The translations under genes and the position numbers were made by a program. Below, one piece after another: positions 1 to 6,636 of a DNA stretch of 64,000 nucleotides. Below the pieces are notes generated by a model. That model worked only from the letters and a program-made list of their open reading frames with translations. It made no database searches and had not been told where the DNA came from. Each line of letters opens with the position of its first letter. Position 1 is the first letter of the stretch. Origin of the DNA: Alistipes sp. (GTDB lineage: Bacteria > Bacteroidota > Bacteroidia > Bacteroidales > Rikenellaceae); NCBI GenBank assembly GCA_022511345.1, contig JAFLRR010000008.1, positions 1 through 64,000 of the forward strand, given 5' to 3'.

Positions 1-60
1 AGTCTGTGGTTTGTGCAGCACGGCTGGACGATAAACAAGCGTTTTCTGGAAAATAAATAG
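1..60 (+). CDS. C-terminal end of an unidentified protein (partial)
   Basis: An open frame runs from the window edge to a TAG at 58-60 and encodes 19 residues ending in KRFLENK. A strong intrinsic terminator follows 11 bases later, which supports this as the true 3' end of a plus-strand gene. The fragment is too short to assign a family. Confidence 0.55.
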   Translation, partial: SLWFVQHGWTINKRFLENK

Positions 61-71
61 TCGCAAAAATA

Positions 72-98
72 AAAAATCGGTCTTCAGGACCGATTTTT
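72..98 (+). terminator. Intrinsic terminator of the first, partial gene
   Basis: An 11-bp perfect stem (72-82 with 88-98) has a 5-base loop and A and T runs on its two sides. It can end transcripts from either strand. Confidence 0.8.
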
Positions 99-118
99 TT
101 TGCCCATATGCTGCGCAA

Positions 119-236
119 TTCAAAATTACAGCGCTGCGCGCAATTAATAATTAGCAATTAGTAATTAGAAATTAAAAACCGCGGCGCGGCGGGCCTGTTA
201 AATTGTTAATTACTAATTGGTAATTTCTAATTTTTG
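119..236. repeat. Inverted pair of (AATTnnT)n heptamer arrays, copy 1
   Basis: Array A (142-174) reads AATTAAT, AATTAGC, AATTAGT, AATTAGA, AATTA. Array B (201-235) reads AATTGTT, AATTACT, AATTGGT, AATTTCT, AATTTTT. They point in opposite directions and flank a GC-rich core (about 178-198). The left edge carries TTCAAAATTA, also seen beside copies at about 710 and 4063. No protein is encoded here. Confidence 0.8.
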
Positions 237-257
237 TCTTTGCGACAAAGACAAAAA
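231..257. terminator. Perfect 12-bp hairpin beside array B
   Basis: Bases 231-242 pair perfectly with 246-257 around a 3-base loop; the arms end in T and A runs. It lies just past the terminator of the candidate RNA (253-643, minus strand) and may be a backup terminator. A similar hairpin lies beside array C at 786-809. Confidence 0.6.
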
Positions 258-643
258 AAGGTCCACCCGCATATTCGTCTTATGCAGGCAGACCTGTGGC
301 TGCTGGTATCGATACGTTACGCTCAAAACACGTCTTCTCGCGGCAGCTGTTTCTTAAGCAGCGGCTACACTGTTCCAGAACTTCACCGTGCCTGGCGGCT
401 TCCGTTCACCGCAAGGCAGTCAAGGAGGTGCCGAAAAACTTCGTATTCTGTGGCATAACGCAGCAATGACCTCGTTTTATGTTTGCGTCCGAAGTAATTG
501 CGTTTGACGAATCTTCTACGTTTTCGTCCGAACGACCGATATCGGTTAAAGCGGCAGTCGTCTCTGCCTATCCTCTGATGCCGTGCACGGCGGTCGTTGT
601 TTCTGAATCGTGGGCCCGACAACGACGCAAAGGATAGCTTCGA
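253..643 (-). ncRNA. Candidate structured non-coding RNA, about 390 nt, unidentified
   Basis: This minus-strand transcription unit has a good promoter just upstream (box TATATTTG at 649-656) and a 13-bp terminator stem (260-272 with 282-294) followed by seven U. Many local helices can be drawn: 593-600 with 619-626 (8 bp), 568-574 with 631-637 (7 bp), 580-583 with 588-591, 553-557 with 564-568, the palindrome 535-546, 390-398 with 409-417, and 429-432 with 452-455. I could not match it to tmRNA (no tRNA-like end or tag), RNase P RNA (no conserved P4 strands), SRP RNA or 6S RNA. A 79-codon frame inside (383-622, TTG start, very Arg-rich) looks like chance. The ends are inferred from promoter and terminator positions. 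Confidence 0.55.
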
Positions 644-648
644 CGATG

Positions 649-680
649 CAAATATACAACAGCGAAGTAGCCTTTGTCAA
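649..680 (-). promoter_or_regulatory. Promoter of the candidate 390-nt RNA
   Basis: On the minus strand TATATTTG (649-656) matches the Bacteroidota -7 consensus TAnnTTTG. A TTG lies at 678-680, 21 bases further upstream, in the -33 position. Transcription should start near 643. Confidence 0.65.
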
Positions 681-711
681 GAGGGAGCGGCAAATTTTTT
701 GATTAAAAGTT

Positions 712-782
712 CAAAATTATGTGAGTCGCTCCGCGCCGCAGATGGTAAATTGCTAATTTCTAATTGTTAATTATTAATTGTT
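712..782. repeat. (AATTnnT)n heptamer array with GC-rich module, copy 2
   Basis: Array C (748-782) is AATTGCT, AATTTCT, AATTGTT, AATTATT, AATTGTT. It is preceded by a GC-rich module (about 724-741) resembling the one before array D (about 870-886), so copies 2 and 3 are direct repeats of a composite element rather than simple AT-rich drift. Confidence 0.75.
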
Positions 783-785
783 TCT

Positions 786-809
786 GTCGCTTTTGGGCGC
801 AAAAGCGAC
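786..809. repeat. Perfect 10-bp hairpin next to array C
   Basis: Bases 786-795 pair perfectly with 800-809 around the loop GGCG. There is no long U run, so it is unlikely to be a simple terminator; it appears to belong to the repeat element. I see nothing else in 810-870. Confidence 0.6.
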
Positions 810-867
810 GCAAAACGCTCCGCAGGGCACAAGGGGAGGAAAAATTCTGCAATGCGGATTCAGGGTG

Positions 868-940
868 CGACGCTTCACGCCGCAGTGGTTAAATTGCTAA
901 TTACTAATTTCTAATTCTTAATTGTTAATTGTTAATTGCT
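868..940. repeat. (AATTnnT)n heptamer array with GC-rich module, copy 3
   Basis: Array D (892-940) has seven units: AATTGCT, AATTACT, AATTTCT, AATTCTT, AATTGTT, AATTGTT, AATTGCT. The GC-rich lead-in at 870-891 matches that of copy 2 with a few changes. It ends just before the terminator of the EF-G2 gene. Confidence 0.8.
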
Positions 941-951
941 GATTTTTGCAA

Positions 952-981
952 AAAAAAAGAGGGCCGAGACCCTCTTTTTTT
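952..981 (-). terminator. Terminator of the EF-G2 gene
   Basis: A stem with a GAGGG core (953-963 with 970-980) carries A and T runs on both sides. It lies 20 bases past the EF-G2 stop codon on the minus strand. Confidence 0.8.
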
Positions 982-1000
982 GTTTGACCCTTGCGGTGTA

Positions 1001-3154
1001 TTACTCCTCGTCGGTGTCGGTGTAAGCCTTCAGCAGCTTGTCCTGCACGTCGGCGGGCACCTGCTCGTAGGATGCGAACTTCATCGAGTAGGTCGCAGCG
1101 CCCGATGTGAGCGACGAGAGGGTAGTCGAGTATCGGTAGAGCTCGGCCAGAGGCACACGCGCATTCAGACGGTCGAATCCCTTGTCGGACTCCATGCCCA
1201 TAATCATCGCGCGGCGGTTCTGCAAGTCGCTCATAACCGAACCCATGTATTCGCTCGGGGTGAGCACCTCGACGTCGTAGATGGGCTCCATGATCTTCGG
1301 GCCGGCGTTGCGGAATGCCTCCTTGAAGGCGTTGCGGGCAGCCAGCTTGAACGATATTTCGTTCGAATCAACGGGGTGCATCTTTCCGTCGTATATCACG
1401 GCGCGGATGTCGCGGGCGTAGGAGCCGGTGAGCGGACCCTCGTCCATCTTCTCCATTATACCCTTGAGGATTGCGGGCATGAAGCGCGCGTCGATGGCGC
1501 CGCCTACAATCGAGTTGTAGAACTGCAGCTTGCCGCCCCACGGCAGGTCGTACTCCTCCTTGCCCTTGATGTTCACGCTGATATCCTTGCCGTTGACCTT
1601 GTAAGCCTTGGGCTCGTCGATGCCCTCGTAGTAGGGCTCGATGACCATGTGAACCTCGCCGAACTGGCCCGAGCCGCCCGACTGCTTCTTGTGGCGGTAG
1701 TCGGCCTGTGCGACCTTGGTGATGGTCTCGCGGTATGGAATCTTGGGCGCGAAGTACTCTATCTCCATCTTGTTGTCGGCGGACAGACGCGACTTGAGGA
1801 TGTTCAGATGGTGCTCGCCCTGACCCTGGATTATGGTCTGCTTGAGCTCCTTGGAGTAGTCGACCAGGATGGTCGGATCCTCATACTTGGCATCGTTGAG
1901 CAGACGTCCCAGCTTCTCCTCGTCGTTCTGCTCCTTGGCCTTGACAGCGGCGCGGTAGCGGGGCTCGGGGAAGACTATGGGCTCGACAGTTACGGGAGCC
2001 GCCGCAGCTGCCAGGGTGTCGTTGGTGCGCGTGCCCTTGAGCTTGACGGTGCAGCCTATGTCGCCGGCCGAAAGCTCGGTGACCTTCGTGCGGTTCTTGC
2101 CGGCTACGGCGAAGAGCTGCGAGATCTTCTCCTTGGCGCCCGTGCGGGTGTTGACAACCTCCATGCCCTCGGTTATGGTGCCGCGGATTACGCGGATGTA
2201 GGATATCTCGCCTATGTGCTGCTCGATCTGGCTCTTGAAGACGAATGCAACAGCCGGCTGCGAAGCGTCGGCGTCGAGCTGCTCGCCATCGACGGTGGTG
2301 AACTTGGGAGCCTTGAGCGGACCCGGAGCCACGTTGATTACGAACTCCATGATACGCTTGGTGCCGATGTCGCGCTTGCCGCTCGCGCAGAAGATGGGCA
2401 TAACCTCGCGGTTGGCAACGCCTATCTTCAGGCCGGCGCGGATGTCGTCCTGGTGAAGGGTGCCCTTCTCGAAGTAGAGCTCCATGAGAGCCTCGTCATG
2501 CTCGGCAGCCATCTCTACGAGCTCCTTGTTGAGCTCGGCTGCGCGCTCCATCTCCTCGGCGGGAATCTCCAGCTCCTCGCGGGTGCCGTTCTCGTCCTTG
2601 AAGCGGAACATCTTCATCAGCAGCACGTCGATGAAGGCGTTGAACTGCGGTCCCTGGTTCACGGGATACTGCACGATGACGGGCTTCACGCGGCTGGCGG
2701 CCTTGATGCTCTCGTATGCCGTCTCGAACGATGCGTTGTCGGCATCGAGCTGGTTGATGACGCCGATGACGGGCTTCTTGAGCAGGCGGGCATAGCGTGC
2801 CTGTATCTCGCTGCCGACCTCCCAGCCGTTGCGTGCGTTGAAGAGCATCACGCCCACGTCGCAAGCCTTGAAGGCCGAGAAGAGACTGCCGCAGAAGTCG
2901 TCGGAACCCGGGCAGTCGACGATGTTGAGCTTGTAGCCCATGAACTCCGTGAAGAGTATGGTGGAGTATATCGAACGTTTGTATTCGTGTTCGATGTCGG
3001 TGTTGTCCGAGAGGGTGTTGTTGGTCTCGATTGCGCCGCGACGGTCGATGACCTTGCCCTCATAGGCCATGGCCTCGGCAAGAGTCGTCTTGCCTGTGCC
3101 CGGGGCGCCGATGAGGACGATGTTTTTGAGCTCCTTGGCTGAATAGTTTTTCAT
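1001..3154 (-). CDS. fusA2: Elongation factor G paralogue (EF-G2) with altered GTPase site
   Basis: This 717-residue protein has the full EF-G layout: GTPase domain (about 1-270), domain II (about 300-390), then domains III-V. The P loop GAPGTGKT is at 16-23. Switch II reads DCPGSDDF (80-87), so the histidine that drives GTP hydrolysis in EF-G (DTPGHVDF) is Ser84. The NKxD motif is NQLD (134-137), and switch I lacks the usual RGITI. This agrees with the Bacteroides EF-G2 group, reported to support translocation without GTPase activity and to help growth in the gut under starvation; that link is family knowledge. It is a single gene with its own promoter and terminator, separate from any str operon. 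A 737-codon frame on the opposite strand is a codon-bias shadow. Confidence 0.93.
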   Translation of the reverse strand: MKNYSAKELKNIVLIGAPGTGKTTLAEAMAYEGKVIDRRGAIETNNTLSDNTDIEHEYKRSIYSTILFTEFMGYKLNIVDCPGSDDFCGSLFSAFKACDVGVMLFNARNGWEVGSEIQARYARLLKKPVIGVINQLDADNASFETAYESIKAASRVKPVIVQYPVNQGPQFNAFIDVLLMKMFRFKDENGTREELEIPAEEMERAAELNKELVEMAAEHDEALMELYFEKGTLHQDDIRAGLKIGVANREVMPIFCASGKRDIGTKRIMEFVINVAPGPLKAPKFTTVDGEQLDADASQPAVAFVFKSQIEQHIGEISYIRVIRGTITEGMEVVNTRTGAKEKISQLFAVAGKNRTKVTELSAGDIGCTVKLKGTRTNDTLAAAAAPVTVEPIVFPEPRYRAAVKAKEQNDEEKLGRLLNDAKYEDPTILVDYSKELKQTIIQGQGEHHLNILKSRLSADNKMEIEYFAPKIPYRETITKVAQADYRHKKQSGGSGQFGEVHMVIEPYYEGIDEPKAYKVNGKDISVNIKGKEEYDLPWGGKLQFYNSIVGGAIDARFMPAILKGIMEKMDEGPLTGSYARDIRAVIYDGKMHPVDSNEISFKLAARNAFKEAFRNAGPKIMEPIYDVEVLTPSEYMGSVMSDLQNRRAMIMGMESDKGFDRLNARVPLAELYRYSTTLSSLTSGAATYSMKFASYEQVPADVQDKLLKAYTDTDEE

Positions 3155-3196
3155 ATGGTTACGAAGTTTTAAGTTATGCCGGTTTTTTAGCGATTA

Positions 3197-3228
3197 TAAA
3201 TTTAGGAATAATTTTCAATACGGGCAAA
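3197..3228 (-). promoter_or_regulatory. Promoter of the EF-G2 gene
   Basis: On the minus strand TTTG (3225-3228), a 20-base spacer and TAAATTTA (3197-3204) fit the Bacteroidota promoter with one mismatch in the -7 box. The predicted start near 3191 leaves a leader of about 37 nt. Confidence 0.65.
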
Positions 3229-3290
3229 TAATATCGTCAAATTTATTGCCCGGACCCTCTGCCGGGACCTCGGAGCAGAGGCGGGGACGA

Positions 3291-4067
3291 TTAGAGATTC
3301 AGGCCCGTGAGGATGTTGACGGCACGGCGACCGTCGTCGCCCATGCAGAGGGAGTAGTCGTTGACAAAGAGCGAGATATGCTTCTCTATGACCTCGTCTT
3401 CGGTTTCGCGGGCATGCGACTTGACATATGCGCGCGAGGCCTGCGGATGGGCGAAGGCGTATTCGATGCTGCGGCGCAGGAGGTTGTCGATGCTGTCGAT
3501 GGTCTGCTCGCCGAGGTCGCGGCGCGCAACGATAAGTCCCAGCGGCAGCGGCAGCCCTGTGCGCTGCTCCCACAGCTGGCCCAGGTCGGCCACAAGCTCG
3601 AGGTTGCGGCGCTCATAGACGAATCGTCCCTCGTGTATGAGCACCCCGGCGTCGAAGTCGCCACGCTCGACAGCCTCGGCAATCTGCGAGAAGAGCACCG
3701 GCCGGCGCTCCTGAATCGCGGGAAAGAGCAGCCGCAGAAGGCAGTCGGCAGTGGTGTGAAGTCCCGGGACGGCTACCCGGCCGAGGGGCGCCTCGTCGCC
3801 GCGGCGGCGGACAAGCAGGGGACCGTTGCCGCGGCCGAGGGCGGCGCCGCTGGTCAGAGGGCGGTAGCGGTCGATGATTTCGGGCAGCAGGGCGGCGCTT
3901 ATCTTGCTGATTTGCACCGTGCCGCGCAGGGCGCAGGCATTGAGCTCCTCGATGTCGCGGTACTCGGTGCTGAAGTGCATGCCGCCGCAGTCGATGCGGC
4001 CGTTCAGCATCGCATCGAACATGAATGTGTCGTTGGGGCAGGGAGAGATATTTAGAACGAGGTTCAA
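3291..4067 (-). CDS. mqnD: 1,4-dihydroxy-6-naphthoate synthase (menaquinone, futalosine route)
   Basis: The 258-residue protein starts with the MqnD signature SPCPNDTFMFD (residues 8-18) and has the two-lobed periplasmic-binding-protein-like fold typical of MqnA/MqnD. It makes 1,4-dihydroxy-6-naphthoate from the cyclised dehypoxanthinyl futalosine intermediate in menaquinone synthesis. The only usable start that keeps the conserved N terminus is TTG at 4065-4067; the next ATG falls inside the signature. That start lies directly against heptamer array E, which replaces a normal leader. It follows cinA by 65 bases, all repeat-derived, in the order pyrD-cinA-mqnD. The substrate is inferred from the family, and other mqn genes are not in the window. 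Confidence 0.85.
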   Translation of the reverse strand: MNLVLNISPCPNDTFMFDAMLNGRIDCGGMHFSTEYRDIEELNACALRGTVQISKISAALLPEIIDRYRPLTSGAALGRGNGPLLVRRRGDEAPLGRVAVPGLHTTADCLLRLLFPAIQERRPVLFSQIAEAVERGDFDAGVLIHEGRFVYERRNLELVADLGQLWEQRTGLPLPLGLIVARRDLGEQTIDSIDNLLRRSIEYAFAHPQASRAYVKSHARETEDEVIEKHISLFVNDYSLCMGDDGRRAVNILTGLNL

Positions 4068-4148
4068 AATTAGTAATTAATAATTAGTAATGAGTAATTA
4101 TTTTTTCTATGCCGATTTCTAATTTCTAATTGCTAATTATTAATTATT
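4063..4148. repeat. Inverted pair of (AATTnnT)n heptamer arrays filling the cinA-mqnD gap
   Basis: Array E (4068-4102) reads AATTAGT, AATTAAT, AATTAGT, AATGAGT, AATTATT. Array F (4115-4148) reads ATTTCT, AATTTCT, AATTGCT, AATTATT, AATTATT. The last codons of cinA (residues KIINN and the TAG stop) lie inside array F, and the TTG start of mqnD touches array E. The whole 65-base gap between these co-directional genes is repeat sequence. Confidence 0.8.
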
Positions 4149-5380
4149 TTGTCGCGCAGCAGAGCCACGGCGGCTCCGGAGGCGCGTTCGATAATCTGTC
4201 CGCGGTCGGTGCCCGACTGCTTCATGACGGCGACGGTGCCTGCCGCCGAGCTGACGGCTATCCACACCGTGCCGACGGGTTTGTCGGCCGTGCCGCCCGA
4301 GGGTCCCGCGATGCCCGTGGTGGAGACTCCGTAGTCGGCGCCCGAGATGCGGCGCACGCCCTCGGCCATGGCGCGTGCAACCTGCTCGCTGACAGCGCCG
4401 TAGCGTTCGATGGTCTCGGCCGGAACACCCAGAACGTCGACCTTCGAGCGGTTGCTGTATGTCACGGCGCCCAGCAGGAAGTATGCCGAGGCGCCCGGCA
4501 TGGCGGTGAAGCGTGCGGCGATGGAGCCGCCGGTGCAGCTCTCGGCGACGGCGAGGCTCTTGCCGCGGGAGGTCAGAAGCTCGTGCACGGCGGCCTGCAG
4601 CGTGGCGTTCTCGAATCCGAGGATGTGCTGCGGAATCAGCTTGCGCAGAGCCTCGAAGCGCGCGTCGATTTCGTTGGCGACGGACTCGCCGTCGACCTCG
4701 TAGGCCGACAGCCGCAGGCGCACGACGGAGGCCGACGGAAGATAGGCCAGGTGCAGATGCGGGGGCAGCGAGGACTCCCATTCGGCGATGCGCTCGGCCA
4801 GTATGGACTCGGCAAGGCCCGAGGTAATCATGGTGCGGTGGACGATTTGCCGCAGGTCGAAGCGCTCCCTGAGGCGCGGCAGGACCTCGTCGTCCATGAG
4901 GTGCTCCATCTCGAAGGGGACGCCCGGCAGCGAGACCACTATGTGTCCGTCGCGCTCGAACCACATGCCCGGCGCCGTGCCGTGGCGGTTGAAGAGCACC
5001 GTGCAGCAGCGCGGCACCATAGACTGGCTCTGGTTGAGCTCGTTGTAGGCTATGCCGCGGGCCTGGAGCATGGTGCGCACGTGGTCGGCGACGGCCTGGT
5101 TGCGGACCATGTCCGAGGAGAATATACCGGCCAGGGTCGACTTGGTTATGTCGTCCTTGGTGGGGCCGAGTCCGCCGGTGATTATGGTGATGTCGTAGAG
5201 CTGAAGGGCGCGGGTGACGGCCTCGGCTATGCGGTCGCCGCGGTCGCCGATGGAGGTGCGCTCGGTGACGGTGACTCCGATGGCGTTCAGGCGGCGCGAG
5301 ATGCCGGCGGCGTTGGTGTCGACGATCTGACCTATGAGAATCTCGTCGCCGATGGTGATTACGCAGGCTTGCACGGTCAT
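4133..5380 (-). CDS. cinA: CinA family protein (nicotinamide-nucleotide amidase)
   Basis: This 415-residue protein has an N-terminal MoCF/COG1058 domain (about 1-170; ITIGDEILIGQIVDTNA, then TGGLGPTKDD) and a C-terminal PncC amidase domain (about 255-410; AESCTGGSIAARFT, GIAGPSGGT, KPVGTVWIA). CinA proteins recycle pyridine nucleotides: the C-terminal part deamidates NMN and the N-terminal part can hydrolyse ADP-ribose. The start is ATG at 5378-5380, overlapping the pyrD stop as ATGA, so the two are probably translationally coupled. The much longer open frame upstream is a shadow over pyrD. The last five residues are encoded by a heptamer repeat. Confidence 0.92.
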   Translation of the reverse strand: MTVQACVITIGDEILIGQIVDTNAAGISRRLNAIGVTVTERTSIGDRGDRIAEAVTRALQLYDITIITGGLGPTKDDITKSTLAGIFSSDMVRNQAVADHVRTMLQARGIAYNELNQSQSMVPRCCTVLFNRHGTAPGMWFERDGHIVVSLPGVPFEMEHLMDDEVLPRLRERFDLRQIVHRTMITSGLAESILAERIAEWESSLPPHLHLAYLPSASVVRLRLSAYEVDGESVANEIDARFEALRKLIPQHILGFENATLQAAVHELLTSRGKSLAVAESCTGGSIAARFTAMPGASAYFLLGAVTYSNRSKVDVLGVPAETIERYGAVSEQVARAMAEGVRRISGADYGVSTTGIAGPSGGTADKPVGTVWIAVSSAAGTVAVMKQSGTDRGQIIERASGAAVALLRDKIINN

Positions 5381-6435
5381 TCGGTTTTTGTGTCTGAGGG
5401 AGCGGCATCTGCGGCCAGGTCGCTGCAGATGTCGGAGATGATGCGCGGACCCTCGTAGACGAGAGCCGTGTGGAGCTGCACGAGGCTGGCGCCCGCGGCA
5501 AACATGGCGCGCACGTCGGCGGGGCTCATGATGCCTCCGGTGGCGATGACCGGATAGGCGCCGCCCGAGCGCCGGCAGATGCGGCGCACGACCTCGACGG
5601 CGCGGGCGGTGAGCGGAGCGCCGCTCAGGGTGCCGATGCCGCAGGCGGCGATGTCGCGCCGCGACGACTTGAGCCCGTCGCGCGAGGCGGTGGCGTTGAC
5701 GGCCACGATGCCGTCGAGAGGCGTCTGAATCATGATGTCGGAGACCATGTCGATCTCCTCGTCGGTCATGTCGGGCGAAATCTTCAGCAGCACGGGACGG
5801 TAGAGGTCCTGGCCGCGGCGGAAGTCGAACAGAGGCTCGAGGATGGCGGTTATCTGCTCGCGGGTGCGCGGCGCGAACTCGTGGGCCGCGGCGTTGCCGC
5901 TGATGTTGACGGTGAAGTAGTCGACAAGGCGGTAGAGGCGGCGGAAGCACTTGAGGTAGTCGGCAGCGGCATTCTCGGGAGGCGTGACGCTGTTTTTGCC
6001 GATGTTGCAGCCCAGGACCATGTCGCCGTGGTCGTGGCGCAGATTCTCGATGACACGCTCGAGACCTTTGTTGACGCGGCCCGAGCGGTTGACAAGGGCC
6101 AGGTCCTGAGGCAGGCGGAACATGCGCGGACGGGGATTGCCGGCCTCGGGGCGGGGCGTGACGGTGCCTACCTCGACGAAGCCGAAGCCTGCGGCGGAGA
6201 GCTCGCGGAAGATTTCGCCGTTGCGGTCGATGCCCGCGGCGGCTCCGACGGGGTTGCGGAAGCGAAGACCGAAGACCTCGCGCTCGAGCGAGGGGTGCTC
6301 GACGGCCCACAGCCGCCGGAAAAGACGGTGCATGCCCGGAATGACTCCGGCGATGCGCAGGGCGGCAACGACTATGTTGTGTGCCCGTTCGGCGCTGAAG
6401 GCGAAGAGCAGCGGCCGTATCAGTTTCTTGTACAT
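5377..6435 (-). CDS. pyrD: Dihydroorotate dehydrogenase-like protein (class 2), active site altered
   Basis: This 352-residue protein aligns along its length with quinone-linked dihydroorotate dehydrogenase, the FMN enzyme of pyrimidine synthesis: an N-terminal helix for the membrane, NPVG (61-64), GTVTPRP (90-96), GNPRPRMFRL (99-108) and a C-terminal TGGI plus EGP. Several catalytic positions are changed. The usual NxSSPNT loop reads NISGNAA (177-183), so the catalytic serine is Gly180; FDK is IDR (69-71), NRMGFNN is NRSGRVN and NTT is NAT. It may be an inactive or re-purposed paralogue. The start at 6435 is chosen because a TAACTTTG promoter box lies between it and the longer start at 6486. 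It heads the pyrD-cinA-mqnD unit. Confidence 0.8.
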   Translation of the reverse strand: MYKKLIRPLLFAFSAERAHNIVVAALRIAGVIPGMHRLFRRLWAVEHPSLEREVFGLRFRNPVGAAAGIDRNGEIFRELSAAGFGFVEVGTVTPRPEAGNPRPRMFRLPQDLALVNRSGRVNKGLERVIENLRHDHGDMVLGCNIGKNSVTPPENAAADYLKCFRRLYRLVDYFTVNISGNAAAHEFAPRTREQITAILEPLFDFRRGQDLYRPVLLKISPDMTDEEIDMVSDIMIQTPLDGIVAVNATASRDGLKSSRRDIAACGIGTLSGAPLTARAVEVVRRICRRSGGAYPVIATGGIMSPADVRAMFAAGASLVQLHTALVYEGPRIISDICSDLAADAAPSDTKTE

Positions 6436-6464
6436 AGGCTTTGGCGGGTGTGTGTTCCGCAGGA

Positions 6465-6472
6465 CAAAGTTA
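6465..6472 (-). promoter_or_regulatory. Promoter -7 box of pyrD-cinA-mqnD
   Basis: TAACTTTG on the minus strand matches TAnnTTTG exactly; no clear -33 TTTG is seen. Transcription would start near 6458, 23 bases before the pyrD ATG, which rules out the longer start. Confidence 0.55.
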
Positions 6473-6636
6473 AGGATTTTCCGCAAAAAGGCAATTCTGA
6501 TCCTAAGGGCGCTGAGGCGGAGGGCAGGCGCTGAGGCGGAGGCCGGCGGAGCACGGGCCGCAGGAGAAATGAGGGCGGGGCATGGCTGAAAAGGAAATTT
6601 TTAGTAAATTCGGGTTGCGGAAACGAAAAAAACGAT

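Noticed and set aside
142..235. CRISPR array
   Set aside because: Units are 7 bases with no spacers of 30 bases or more and no cas genes.
383..622. 79-codon minus-strand frame inside the candidate RNA
   Set aside because: TTG start, very Arg-rich, no known fold, and it spans strong helices; kept only as an alternative to test.
253..643. tmRNA or RNase P RNA
   Set aside because: No tRNA-like ends, tag frame or CCA; no RNase P conserved strands; 5' and 3' ends do not pair.
929..3142. 737-codon plus-strand frame opposite EF-G2
   Set aside because: EF-G2 is certain on the other strand; GC-rich codon choice removes stops from the complementary frame.
6509..6544. Imperfect tandem duplication of 19 bases between pyrD and hemW
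   Set aside because: Only two copies in a GC-rich gap; no sign of function.
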